DNA from: JAJDOJ01 sp034722015
GTDB lineage: Bacteria; Pseudomonadota; Gammaproteobacteria; JAJDOJ01
Assembly: GCA_034722015.1 (NCBI GenBank)
Contig: JAYENI010000155.1
Span: 1-9,251 of the forward strand
Reading direction: 5' to 3'
DNA: 9,251 nucleotides
Under the pieces are notes generated by a model. That model had not been told where the DNA came from, searched no databases, and saw only the letters and a list, made by a program, of their open reading frames with translations. Position numbers and translations under genes: made by a program. Shown here piece after piece: positions 1-6,248 of the stretch (positions are counted from its first letter, which is position 1; every line of letters starts with the position of its first letter).

Positions 1-768
1 GACGGGTGCCGCGGCCGTCAGGCTGTCGATGCGATCCAGTACGCCACCGTGGCCAGGCAGGATTCGCCCGCTGTCCTTGACCCCGGCGCGGCGCTTGAGA
101 AGGCTCTCGAACAGGTCTCCCTCCACGGAGACCAGCGCCGTCAGCAAGCTCAGCATGACGAAGTAGACACCGTCGACCAGCCCCGCGTCGAACCACCACG
201 CACCGGCAAGCCCCAGTAGCAGCGTCGCAACCAGGGCGCCGAGTACCCCTTCGCGACTCTTTCCCGGACTAAGCGCCGGCGCCAGTCGGGTCCTGCCGAA
301 TTTCTTGCCGGTGAAATAGGCCGCGGAATCTGCAAGCCAGATGAGTGTCAGGAGATACAGGAGCAATGCGGGACGCTCGGCGTGCAGGTCCACGAGTGCG
401 AGCCATGCAGGCGCAAGTACGGGCAACCCGGCCAGGGCCATTGCGAACCCGCTGCCTTCTTCCCCCGGCCGGTAACGCGCGAGCGCGACCAGCGCCAGTG
501 CCCACCACGCCACGCCCAGGGCGATAAACGGAAGTTGAAGTCCCTGCTGCTGCAACCACCACCCAGCGCCCGCCAGTCCGGCGATGAGCAGCGTATATCC
601 CATCTTTTCGGGCAGGGAATCCAGATCCGTCATTCTTGCCCATTCCCAGGCGCCGATCAGCACGATCACGAGCAGCAGGGCCGCCAGCCCCGTTGTCGGA
701 AGGACCAGGACAGCAGCGACCGCCACCACCCCGGCAACCGCACCTGTGATGACACGTTGCCTAAGCAT
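1..768 (-). CDS. cdsA: CdsA, phosphatidate cytidylyltransferase (3' end cut by window edge)
   Basis: Integral inner-membrane enzyme that makes CDP-diacylglycerol from CTP and phosphatidic acid, the precursor of all the cell's phospholipids. I translated this strand by hand: 256 codons are open from ATG at 768 to the window edge without a stop. Hydrophobic segments fill residues 7-39, 58-70, 78-97, 108-127, 134-152, 176-195 and 200-216. WLADSAAYFTGKKFG (144-158) and SPGKSREG (167-174) are typical of the family. Residues 222-248 fit the CDP-diglyceride synthetase signature exactly, with S222, K225-R226, K231-D232, PGHGG (238-242) and D245-R246-I247-D248. Family members run to about 270-285 residues, so only the last 15-30 are missing. 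The start overlaps the uppS stop by 8 nt (ATGCTTAG), with GGTGAG five bases upstream as a ribosome site, which suggests translational coupling to uppS. Confidence 0.96.
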   Translation of the reverse strand, partial: MLRQRVITGAVAGVVAVAAVLVLPTTGLAALLLVIVLIGAWEWARMTDLDSLPEKMGYTLLIAGLAGAGWWLQQQGLQLPFIALGVAWWALALVALARYRPGEEGSGFAMALAGLPVLAPAWLALVDLHAERPALLLYLLTLIWLADSAAYFTGKKFGRTRLAPALSPGKSREGVLGALVATLLLGLAGAWWFDAGLVDGVYFVMLSLLTALVSVEGDLFESLLKRRAGVKDSGRILPGHGGVLDRIDSLTAAAPV

Positions 769-1516
769 CGTCGCTCACCCCACGCAACTGCTCTCCTGTC
801 TTTCCGAATCGCCTCTGTCGGCCCGCGAAATCAGTAAAAGCCTCCGCGAGTGACGCCTCGTCGAAATCCGGCCACAGGGTATCAGTGAAATAGAGCTCGG
901 TGTAGGCGAGTTGCCAGAGAAGGAAGTTGCTGATTCGGTGCTCGCCGCCAGTGCGAATGAACAGATCAGGTTCGGAAAGGCCCGCCGTGGAAAGTCTGCT
1001 GTTCAGCGTTGATTCATCGATCGCGGACGGATCCATACCGGATTCTCCCATATCGGCGACCAATTGTCTGACCGCCTGTACGATATCCCAGCGCCCTCCA
1101 TAGTTGGCGGCGATATTCAACAACATGTTTCCGCCGTTGGCGGTGGTTTCCTCGGCTGCGGAGATTTCCTGTTTGAGCCGGGGTGCAAAACCGTCGCGAT
1201 CCCCGATGAAGCGCATGCGGATACCGTTCTCCGCCAGACGTCCCGCTTCTCGTCGCAACGAATGAAAAAACAGTTCCATCAGGCTGCTGACCTCGGAAGC
1301 GGGCCTGCGCCAGTTCTCACTGCTGAAAGCGAACAGGGTCAACACCTCGACACCCGCCTTGAGACAGTGTTCGACGACCCGCCGGGTGGAGTTGACACCA
1401 GCCTGATGACCCGCTGGGCGCGGTAAAAGACGGGAACGGGCCCATCGCCCGTTCCCGTCCATGATAATGGCCACATGTGCCGGGATCTCTTCCCGGGGCG
1501 CGGATTCGTTTGTCAT
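761..1516 (-). CDS. uppS: UppS, undecaprenyl diphosphate synthase (cis-prenyltransferase)
   Basis: Cytosolic cis-prenyltransferase that adds isopentenyl units to farnesyl diphosphate to give C55 undecaprenyl diphosphate, the lipid carrier precursor for peptidoglycan and O-antigen. Numbered from the start chosen here (251 residues), HVAIIMDGNGRWA lies at 14-26 with catalytic Asp20, PAGH ends at His37, FSSENW is at 64-69, and RTGGEHRISNFLLWQ (188-202) is the conserved C-terminal substrate and Mg-binding block. An in-frame ATG at 1543 would add nine residues (MRRIGISTK). I prefer 1516 because it leaves a leader of about 13 residues before the HVAIIMDG block, close to what homologues have. Neither ATG has a strong Shine-Dalgarno site, so the start is uncertain. 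The gene is followed directly by cdsA and separated from frr by an unusually long gap with no dxr in it. The product is secure. Confidence 0.96.
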   Translation of the reverse strand: MTNESAPREEIPAHVAIIMDGNGRWARSRLLPRPAGHQAGVNSTRRVVEHCLKAGVEVLTLFAFSSENWRRPASEVSSLMELFFHSLRREAGRLAENGIRMRFIGDRDGFAPRLKQEISAAEETTANGGNMLLNIAANYGGRWDIVQAVRQLVADMGESGMDPSAIDESTLNSRLSTAGLSEPDLFIRTGGEHRISNFLLWQLAYTELYFTDTLWPDFDEASLAEAFTDFAGRQRRFGKTGEQLRGVSDDA

Positions 1517-1655
1517 TTTCGTCGATATCCCGATTCGCCTCATGCGCTCGCAGAATGGGACCGATCACAGCAATTCAGGCGCAGGAACCCGGGGGTTCGT
1601 TCCGGGGATAGACCACCCATGAACCCAAAACGGGGCATTTCCGACTGTCAGGGTA

Positions 1656-1682
1656 GCGGCGGGCATCCGGACAAACCGCCGC
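1656..1682 (-). other. GC-only hairpin in the frr-uppS gap
   Basis: A perfect 7-bp GC-only stem (GCGGCGG at 1656-1662, CCGCCGC at 1676-1682) encloses a 13-nt loop. No T-tract follows in either direction, so it is not a standard intrinsic terminator. It lies in the 283-bp gap between frr and uppS. The same gap holds a second possible stem (GAGAGC 1699-1704 with GCTCTC 1723-1728) and a compact palindrome (GAACCC 1585-1590 with GGGTTC 1593-1598). I found no convincing promoter or coding frame in the gap on either strand. Possible roles are messenger stabilisation, partial termination or none. Confidence 0.4.
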
Positions 1683-1799
1683 GTCTCCGTACCTGCGCGA
1701 GAGCATTCGCCGACATGAACTCGCTCTCATCGCCGCCAGCTCTCTGAAAGTTCCTCATAGCGCCCCGCCGAACCCACGGGCATCAACGACCGGATCCGA

Positions 1800-2357
1800 C
1801 TAGAACTCCATGAGTTCCTGTTCCTTCTTCTTCAGAATCTCCTCGATCTCAGCGACATGCCGGTCGGTCAGTTTCTGGACCCGCTCCTGCCCCCTGCGCT
1901 CGTCGTCTTCGGAGATTTCCTTCTCCTTCAGGAGTTCCTTCAGGTCGTGGTTCCCGTCTCGACGGATGTTGCGAATGGCCACCCGTCCGCCCTCCGCTTC
2001 GTGCCGTACGACCTTGACCAGATCACGACGGCGCTCCTCCGTCAGGGGAGGCATGGGTACGCGAATCACCATACCGGCCGATGCCGGGTTCAAACCCAGG
2101 TCCGACTCCAGTATGGCCCGCTCCACGGCCCTGATCATTTCCTTTTCCCAGGGCGACACGGTAAGGGTTCGAGCGTCTTCCACGTTGACCTTTGCCACCT
2201 GCTTCACTGAAACGCGGCTGCCGTAGTAGTCGACCGTAATATGGTCGAGAAGGCTGGTGTGCGCTCTCCCGGTACGGATCTTGGCCATTTCGTGCACAAG
2301 CGACTCGACGCTCTTCCCCATCCTCTGATCGGCGTCCTCAATGATTTCCTCAATCAT
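1800..2357 (-). CDS. frr: Frr, ribosome recycling factor
   Basis: With EF-G, this factor splits the post-termination ribosome so the subunits can be reused. The product is 185 residues, the same length as E. coli RRF, and is colinear with it. Recognisable blocks are KIRTGRA (26-32), VDYYG (42-46), VEDARTL (59-65), SDLGLNP (85-91), PPLTEERRRDL (103-113), RNIRRD (129-134, with the conserved Arg132) and EISEDDERR (147-155). The ends form the long helices of domain I, and the middle is domain II. The start at 2357 fits the family N-terminus (MIEEIIEDADQRM) and has GAGGA upstream at a suitable distance. A longer frame from 2441 runs back inside pyrH and is rejected. The start overlaps the pyrH stop by 8 nt (ATGATTGA), suggesting translational coupling. 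Positions are on the leftward operon. Confidence 0.97.
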   Translation of the reverse strand: MIEEIIEDADQRMGKSVESLVHEMAKIRTGRAHTSLLDHITVDYYGSRVSVKQVAKVNVEDARTLTVSPWEKEMIRAVERAILESDLGLNPASAGMVIRVPMPPLTEERRRDLVKVVRHEAEGGRVAIRNIRRDGNHDLKELLKEKEISEDDERRGQERVQKLTDRHVAEIEEILKKKEQELMEF

Positions 2358-3093
2358 TCTCACTGTCCTCATCGGAAACGATTGTACCGACTTCCGCGCC
2401 CATGACCGTATCAAGCAATGCCCCCGGGCTGAACATGTCAATCACCCGCAACGGAATCCCCTGATCCCGGCAAATCACCAGCGCCGTGGTATCCATGACA
2501 CCCAAACCCCGTTTTATCGCCTCGTTATAACTGATCCTGTCGAAGCGTTTCGCCTCTGGATACTTGACCGGATCGGCATCATAGACGCCGTCGACCTTGG
2601 TGGCCTTTATCATCATCCCGGCGCCGATCTCACCCGCCCGCAGGCTCGCAGCGGAGTCCGTGGTGAAGAATGGGTTACCCGTTCCTCCGGCGAAAATTAC
2701 AGTACGCCCCGCCTCCAGGTGACGCAGGGCTTCGCTTCGGCTGAATACCTCGCAAGCTGTACCGACCTGAAAGGATGACATGACCCGACAATCCACGTTC
2801 ATCTTGAGCAGGACGTCCTGCGCGGCGAGCGCGTTGATCACCGTCGCCAGCATGCCCATCTGGTCGCCGGTCACGCGGTCGAGTCCCCTGGAAGCCAGTT
2901 CCGCACCGCGAAAGATATTTCCGCCCCCGATCACGACCCCTGTCTGAACGCCAATCTCGCCAAGGCTGGCGATCTCACCGGCAACGCGATCCAGGATCAC
3001 AGGATCGATGCCGGTCTCCAGGTCCCCCATCAGCGCCTCACCGCTCAGCTTGAGCAGGATGCGGGAATAGCGGGGACCGGAGGAACCGCTCAT
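2350..3093 (-). CDS. pyrH: PyrH, UMP kinase (amino acid kinase fold)
   Basis: Bacterial UMP kinase makes UDP from UMP and ATP, an essential step in pyrimidine nucleotide synthesis. It is a cytosolic hexamer, allosterically activated by GTP and inhibited by UTP in the family. In the 247-residue product I see RILLKLSGEAL (11-21), VVIGGGNIFRG (53-63), the MGMLAT helix (79-84), GTGNPFFTTDSAA (137-149) and KATKVDGVYDADP (163-175), all hallmarks of bacterial PyrH. The start at 3093 gives MSGSSGPRYSRILLKLSG, colinear with homologues. Upstream in-frame codons run back into tsf and are rich in Arg, so they are not coding. The ribosome site is weak (GGGCGATGG). The C-terminal segment reads DMFSPGAL, where E. 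coli and Pseudomonas enzymes, as I recall them, have NMNKPGAL. The tail DEDSEND is acidic. Confidence 0.96.
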   Translation of the reverse strand: MSGSSGPRYSRILLKLSGEALMGDLETGIDPVILDRVAGEIASLGEIGVQTGVVIGGGNIFRGAELASRGLDRVTGDQMGMLATVINALAAQDVLLKMNVDCRVMSSFQVGTACEVFSRSEALRHLEAGRTVIFAGGTGNPFFTTDSAASLRAGEIGAGMMIKATKVDGVYDADPVKYPEAKRFDRISYNEAIKRGLGVMDTTALVICRDQGIPLRVIDMFSPGALLDTVMGAEVGTIVSDEDSEND

Positions 3094-3150
3094 GCCATCG
3101 CCCGACGACAGGCGGGACCAGAGGTCACGGCCTGGCCCCCGGGCCCGTGC

Positions 3151-3164
3151 GCGGACCCGTCCGC
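3151..3164 (-). other. GC-rich hairpin between tsf and pyrH
   Basis: The 100-bp tsf-pyrH gap (3094-3193) is very GC-rich. It contains GCGGAC (3151-3156) and GTCCGC (3159-3164), which fold as a five-pair stem with a four-base loop. Further GGCC-rich self-complementary sequence lies beside it at 3129-3148. No T-tract follows, so read-through into pyrH is expected. It may tune the level or stability of the message. Its function is not shown by sequence. Confidence 0.3.
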
Positions 3165-3193
3165 CATGCGCCCCTGCCAGGCTGCCAACGACA

Positions 3194-4081
3194 TCAGGCG
3201 CCCTTGACCTGAGCCATGACCTCCTCGGCGAAGTTCTCCTGTTTTTTCTCCAGGCCTTCACCGACCTCAAAACGCACGAACCCTTTGACCTGCGCACCTG
3301 CAGAGTCCAGAAGCGCTCCCACGGTCTTGTCCGGGTCCTTCACGAATGGCTGGCCCTGCAGGGTGATCTCGCCCAGATACTTCCGTATCCGACCCTCCAC
3401 CATTTTCTCAATGATATTCGCCGGCTTGCCGCTGGAAGCAGCCTGGGCCGAGAGAATTTCCTTCTCCTTCTCCAGCACTGCGGGCGGAACATCATCCGCC
3501 CCGACGCATATCGGCCGGCTGGCGGCGACGTGCATTGCGACATCGCGCGCCAGGGAATCGTCGCCCCCCGTCGAATCGACAAGGACCCCGATGCGCGTCC
3601 CATGCAGGTAGAAACCGATCTGACCGCCGTCCGACACCATACGTTCGAATCGCCGCACCTGGATGTTCTCACCGATCTTGCTCACGAGGTCGAGTCGCGA
3701 CTGCTCCACCGCATGATCGTCGGTTCCCGCCAGATTCATCGCGTTCAGCGCCTCGACGTGCGATGGAGACTGCTCCAGCACGGTTTCCGCAACCGCTGCG
3801 GCAAAGGCCCTGAATGAATCGTCCTTGGCAACGAAATCCGTCTCGCAGTTAACCTCCACGATTGCGGCGGTTTGCGCACCTTCGCCCATCGCCACCGAAA
3901 TGACGCCTTCGGCTGCGATACGACCGGACTTCTTGTCGGCTTTTGCCTGTCCGGATTTGCGCATCAGTTCCACGGCCGTGTCCATGTCCCCGTCGGTCTC
4001 CGTCAGGGCCCTTTTGCATTCCATCATTCCGGCGCCGGTTCGTTCGCGGAGCTCTTTCACCAGGGAAGCAGTGATTTGCAT
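3194..4081 (-). CDS. tsf: Tsf, elongation factor EF-Ts
   Basis: Guanine nucleotide exchange factor that releases GDP from EF-Tu so it can be recharged with GTP for the next tRNA delivery. The product is 295 residues, against about 283 in E. coli. The N-terminal UBA-like domain carries ITASLVKELRERTGAGMMECK (3-23). The core begins with VNCETDFVAKDDSF (77-90), whose TDFVAK segment meets the EF-Tu nucleotide site in the known complex. HGTRIGVLVD (160-169) belongs to the second core subdomain, and the end is a KGFVRFEVGEGLEKK-type C-terminal module. The start at 4081 is preceded by GAGGA nine bases upstream and matches the family N-terminus. It follows rpsB across a 79-bp spacer with a terminator-like hairpin, which could set its level relative to S2. 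Confidence 0.97.
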   Translation of the reverse strand: MQITASLVKELRERTGAGMMECKRALTETDGDMDTAVELMRKSGQAKADKKSGRIAAEGVISVAMGEGAQTAAIVEVNCETDFVAKDDSFRAFAAAVAETVLEQSPSHVEALNAMNLAGTDDHAVEQSRLDLVSKIGENIQVRRFERMVSDGGQIGFYLHGTRIGVLVDSTGGDDSLARDVAMHVAASRPICVGADDVPPAVLEKEKEILSAQAASSGKPANIIEKMVEGRIRKYLGEITLQGQPFVKDPDKTVGALLDSAGAQVKGFVRFEVGEGLEKKQENFAEEVMAQVKGA

Positions 4082-4111
4082 CGTCAGTAATCCTCAGCTG
4101 TTTGTCCCGTT

Positions 4112-4149
4112 CGAAAAAACCGGAAGCGTCAGCACCTCCGGTGTTTTCG
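4112..4149 (-). terminator. Terminator-like attenuator hairpin between rpsB and tsf
   Basis: Read leftward, an 8-pair stem (arms 4135-4142 and 4119-4126, one G-U) closes an 8-nt loop and is followed by six T residues (4119-4114, the first of them in the stem). The A-run and CG before the stem (4144-4149) pair with the T-run and CG after it across one C-T mismatch. The whole therefore forms a near-symmetric stem of 14 pairs. It lies 11 bases past the rpsB stop, ahead of the tsf ribosome site. Because tsf, pyrH and frr lie downstream in the same direction, partial termination (attenuation) is more likely than a full stop, unless tsf has its own promoter. Confidence 0.7.
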
Positions 4150-4160
4150 CAAAGGGCCTG

Positions 4161-4958
4161 TCAGGCCCGTTCCCCCGGTGTTTCGTCACCACGCGGAGTT
4201 TCCCCCTCTGCATCGGCCCCGTCAGTGCCTTCCTCCACTTCGACGAATTCATCGTCAGAGGCGCCGACGATCCGTGTCTGGGCGACGCCCTCGATAATGG
4301 CGTCCGAGGCGACCGTGGTATAGATCTGAATGGCGCGGATGGCATCGTCATTTCCGGGGATGGGGTAATCGATGCCTTCGAGCGAGTTGTTTGTGTCGAC
4401 GACGGCCACCACGGGGATACCGAGCTTGACGGCTTCATTGACCGCAATCCGCTCGTAGCCGACATCGACGATGAACACGGCATCAGGGAGGCCCGACATG
4501 TCCTTGATCCCCCCGATACTGCGCTCGAGCTTCCCCATTTCACGCCGGAGCTGCAGCACCTCTTTCTTGCCGAGATGCTCGAACGAACTCTTGCTCTCCA
4601 TCTGCTCGAGTGCCTTGAGCCGTTTGATCGACTGTGTCACCGTCTGGAAGTTGGTGAGCATGCCGCCCAGCCAGCGGTGATTGACATAAGGCATGGAACA
4701 GCGCTCGGCCTGCACCCGGATCGTGTCGCGGGCAGCACGCTTCGTACCCGCGAACAGGATCTTGCCGCCCTTGGACGCGATCTTGCCGAGATAGTTGGCG
4801 GCCTCGATCAGCAGCGGCAGCGACCTCTCGAGATTGATGATATGTATCTTGTTGCGGTCACCGAAGATGTACGGTGCCATCTTCGGGTTCCAGTAGCGGG
4901 TCTGGTGCCCGAAATGTACGCCGGCCTCCAGCATCTGGCGCATGGTCACGCTTGACAT
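4161..4958 (-). CDS. rpsB: RpsB, 30S ribosomal protein S2
   Basis: Essential protein of the small ribosomal subunit that binds late and is needed, with S1, for initiation. Residues 1-230 are colinear with bacterial S2: MRQMLEAGVHFGHQTRYWNPKM (6-27), INLERSLPLL (41-50), FAGTKRAARDTI (69-80), the HRWLGGMLTNFQT helix (94-106) and PDAVFIVDVGYER (158-170). The product is 265 residues, against about 241 in E. coli. The extra length is a C-terminal tail (about 231-265) with 13 Asp or Glu and only two Arg. The start at 4958 has a clear AGGAG ribosome site six to seven bases upstream. It is the first gene of the leftward series, downstream of a promoter and a leader of about 250 nt, and is probably autoregulated by S2 as in other gammaproteobacteria (inference). 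Confidence 0.98.
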   Translation of the reverse strand: MSSVTMRQMLEAGVHFGHQTRYWNPKMAPYIFGDRNKIHIINLERSLPLLIEAANYLGKIASKGGKILFAGTKRAARDTIRVQAERCSMPYVNHRWLGGMLTNFQTVTQSIKRLKALEQMESKSSFEHLGKKEVLQLRREMGKLERSIGGIKDMSGLPDAVFIVDVGYERIAVNEAVKLGIPVVAVVDTNNSLEGIDYPIPGNDDAIRAIQIYTTVASDAIIEGVAQTRIVGASDDEFVEVEEGTDGADAEGETPRGDETPGERA

Positions 4959-5209
4959 GAATCACTCCTAGTTGGTCGGGTTAACCCTCCACGCACCCCA
5001 TCCAGCGACCCGTCGTTTCGCGAACCAGCGCGGCGACCGGGCACCCGGCTGGATGTGACGGTGCGTGTGCGAGATAGATTCGGTCCATTGGTGAAGCGCC
5101 GCAGTTCACTCGAACCGTCGGAAGGTACCCGGCGACCGTACGTCGCCCTCGTCACTACACAACCCAACGGACCGCATGGATTTTCACTTCGGGCGAGATT
5201 TGCCTGAAG
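4959..5209 (-). promoter_or_regulatory. Long 5' leader of rpsB, probable S2 autoregulatory element
   Basis: From the predicted start point near 5209 the rpsB message would carry about 250 untranslated bases. Visible structures are a perfect 6-pair hairpin with a 5-nt loop (5131-5147), CCGGG/CCCGG around 5036-5047, and the palindrome GGGTTAACCC (4978-4987) just ahead of the AGGAG ribosome site. A G-rich stretch (GGATGGGGTG) precedes the palindrome. In gammaproteobacteria the rpsB leader is known to bind S2 and repress rpsB and tsf translation, and Rfam has a t44 RNA family at this place. I infer the same role from position and structure and did not match a consensus. Confidence 0.5.
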
Positions 5210-5229
5210 CGCGCGCTTTATACCATAAT
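5200..5229 (+). promoter_or_regulatory. Candidate map promoter overlapping the rpsB promoter
   Basis: Rightward TTGCCT (5200-5205), an 18-bp spacer and CATAAT (5224-5229, five of six matches to the -10 consensus). Its span overlaps the leftward rpsB promoter, and the two -10 boxes lie within three bases of each other. If real, map would have a leader of about 185 nt and the two promoters could not be occupied together. This is a prediction from consensus matches only. Confidence 0.35.
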
Positions 5230-5245
5230 CGTCGGCTATCAACAA
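5217..5245 (-). promoter_or_regulatory. rpsB promoter (extended -10, GC-rich discriminator)
   Basis: Leftward -35 TTGTTG (5240-5245), a 17-bp spacer, and -10 TATAAA (5217-5222) preceded by TGG (5223-5225), which gives an extended -10 element. An 8-base alternating GC run (5209-5216) follows as the discriminator. GC-rich discriminators mark promoters under stringent (ppGpp/DksA) control, as expected for a ribosomal protein operon. The -35 box is weak, which the extended -10 would offset. Confidence 0.7.
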
Positions 5246-5250
5246 TTTGA

Positions 5251-5314
5251 GAGGCGCCTCCGGTTCGACCATTTTACGGGGCAAAGGCCAGGCGCCAACC
5301 CGTACCAGGCGCCA
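5251..5314. repeat. Cluster of GGCGCC-centred repeats upstream of rpsB promoter
   Basis: A perfect palindrome GAGGCGCCTC (5251-5260) lies five bases upstream of the rpsB -35 box. Two direct copies of CCAGGCGCCA (5288-5297 and 5305-5314) follow, 17 bp apart start to start. All three carry the core GGCGCC. The location suits operators or activator sites between the divergent genes, but no known regulator motif was recognised, and chance in GC-rich DNA is not excluded. Confidence 0.35.
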
Positions 5315-5422
5315 CAGGTGTGGCATCTGGCGGCATCCAGTCCGAAGTCCGGTTTCACGATTGTCTGCCCGACAACCACGCGCACTCCTTCCCCGCGAAC
5401 ACGAATACCCTGACGACTCACA

Positions 5423-6196
5423 ATGACTGTCACCATCAAGAGCAACAGCGAAATCGACGGTATGCGCATCGCTGGCCGCCTCGCGGCGGAGGTACTGGAG
5501 ATGATCGGTGAATACGTCAGTCCCGGGATTTCCACAGATGAACTCGATCGTATCTGCCACGACTACATCGTCGAAACGCAGAAAGCGGTACCCGCCCCAC
5601 TCAATTACCATGGATTTCCCAAGTCGATCTGTACATCGGTGAACCACCAGGTGTGCCATGGCATTCCGGGCGACCGGATTCTCAAGAGCGGTGACATCGT
5701 CAACATCGACGTAACCGTCATCAAGGATGGCTTTCACGGCGACACGAGCAAGATGTTTCTCGTGGGCAAGGCGCCACCGCACGCGCACCATCTGGTGGAT
5801 GTCACCTATCAGGCGATGAGGACCGGTATCGATATGGTGCGCCCCGGCGTGCGTCTGGGAGACATCGGCCACGCGATACAGACCGTTGCCGAAAGCCACC
5901 GTTTCTCCATCGTTCGCGAATACTGCGGGCACGGGATCGGACGTGAGTTCCACGAAGATCCCCAGGTATTGCACTACGGTGAGCCTGGCACCGGGCTGGA
6001 ACTCACGCCGGGGATGACCTTCACAATCGAACCCATGGTGAACGCCGGTCGCCGGCATGTGAAACTGTTGCCGGACCAATGGACAGTCGTCACCCGGGAC
6101 CATCGACTGTCGGCACAGTGGGAGCACACGATCCTGGTCACCGAAGGCGGGCACGAGGTACTCACGGCCCGCGGCGAAGAAGAATTCCCGGGCTGA
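5423..6196 (+). CDS. map: Map, methionine aminopeptidase type I
   Basis: Cytosolic metallopeptidase that removes the initiator methionine from new proteins when the second residue is small. The 257-residue product has the pita-bread fold family pattern and all five metal ligands: Asp96 (NIDVT), Asp107 (HGDTS), His170 (CGHGIG), Glu203 (TIEPM) and Glu234 (QWEHT). Each is one position lower than in the E. coli enzyme. His79 (VCHGIP) and His177 (EFHEDP) match the substrate-binding histidines. It is type Ia, as there is no N-terminal extension or zinc finger. The start at 5423 matches the usual N-terminus (TIKSNSEIDGMRIAGRLAAEV), but the bases before it give only a poor ribosome site. The gene diverges from rpsB, an arrangement also seen in E. 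coli, and is followed by glnD on the same strand after 222 bp. Confidence 0.97.
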   Translation: MTVTIKSNSEIDGMRIAGRLAAEVLEMIGEYVSPGISTDELDRICHDYIVETQKAVPAPLNYHGFPKSICTSVNHQVCHGIPGDRILKSGDIVNIDVTVIKDGFHGDTSKMFLVGKAPPHAHHLVDVTYQAMRTGIDMVRPGVRLGDIGHAIQTVAESHRFSIVREYCGHGIGREFHEDPQVLHYGEPGTGLELTPGMTFTIEPMVNAGRRHVKLLPDQWTVVTRDHRLSAQWEHTILVTEGGHEVLTARGEEEFPG

Positions 6197-6248
6197 CCGG
6201 CACCGGTCGTAACATCGTCCCGCGTTGCCGCCAATCGCACCCTTCCAA

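Noticed and set aside
3825..4955. 376-codon open frame on the plus strand opposite tsf and rpsB
   Set aside because: It spans the antisense of two clearly recognised genes and their spacer. This is a shadow of S2 and EF-Ts codon use.
4984..5091. Short open frame of 35 codons in the rpsB leader (minus strand, starting MDRIYLAHAP)
   Set aside because: It has no ribosome site and is short. A frame of this length is expected by chance in a 250-nt GC-rich leader.
4946..6154. Long open frame of 402 codons on the minus strand opposite map and the intergenic region
   Set aside because: It is antisense to map, whose catalytic residues are all present, and its translation resembles no known protein. 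GC-rich coding DNA often leaves such shadow frames open.
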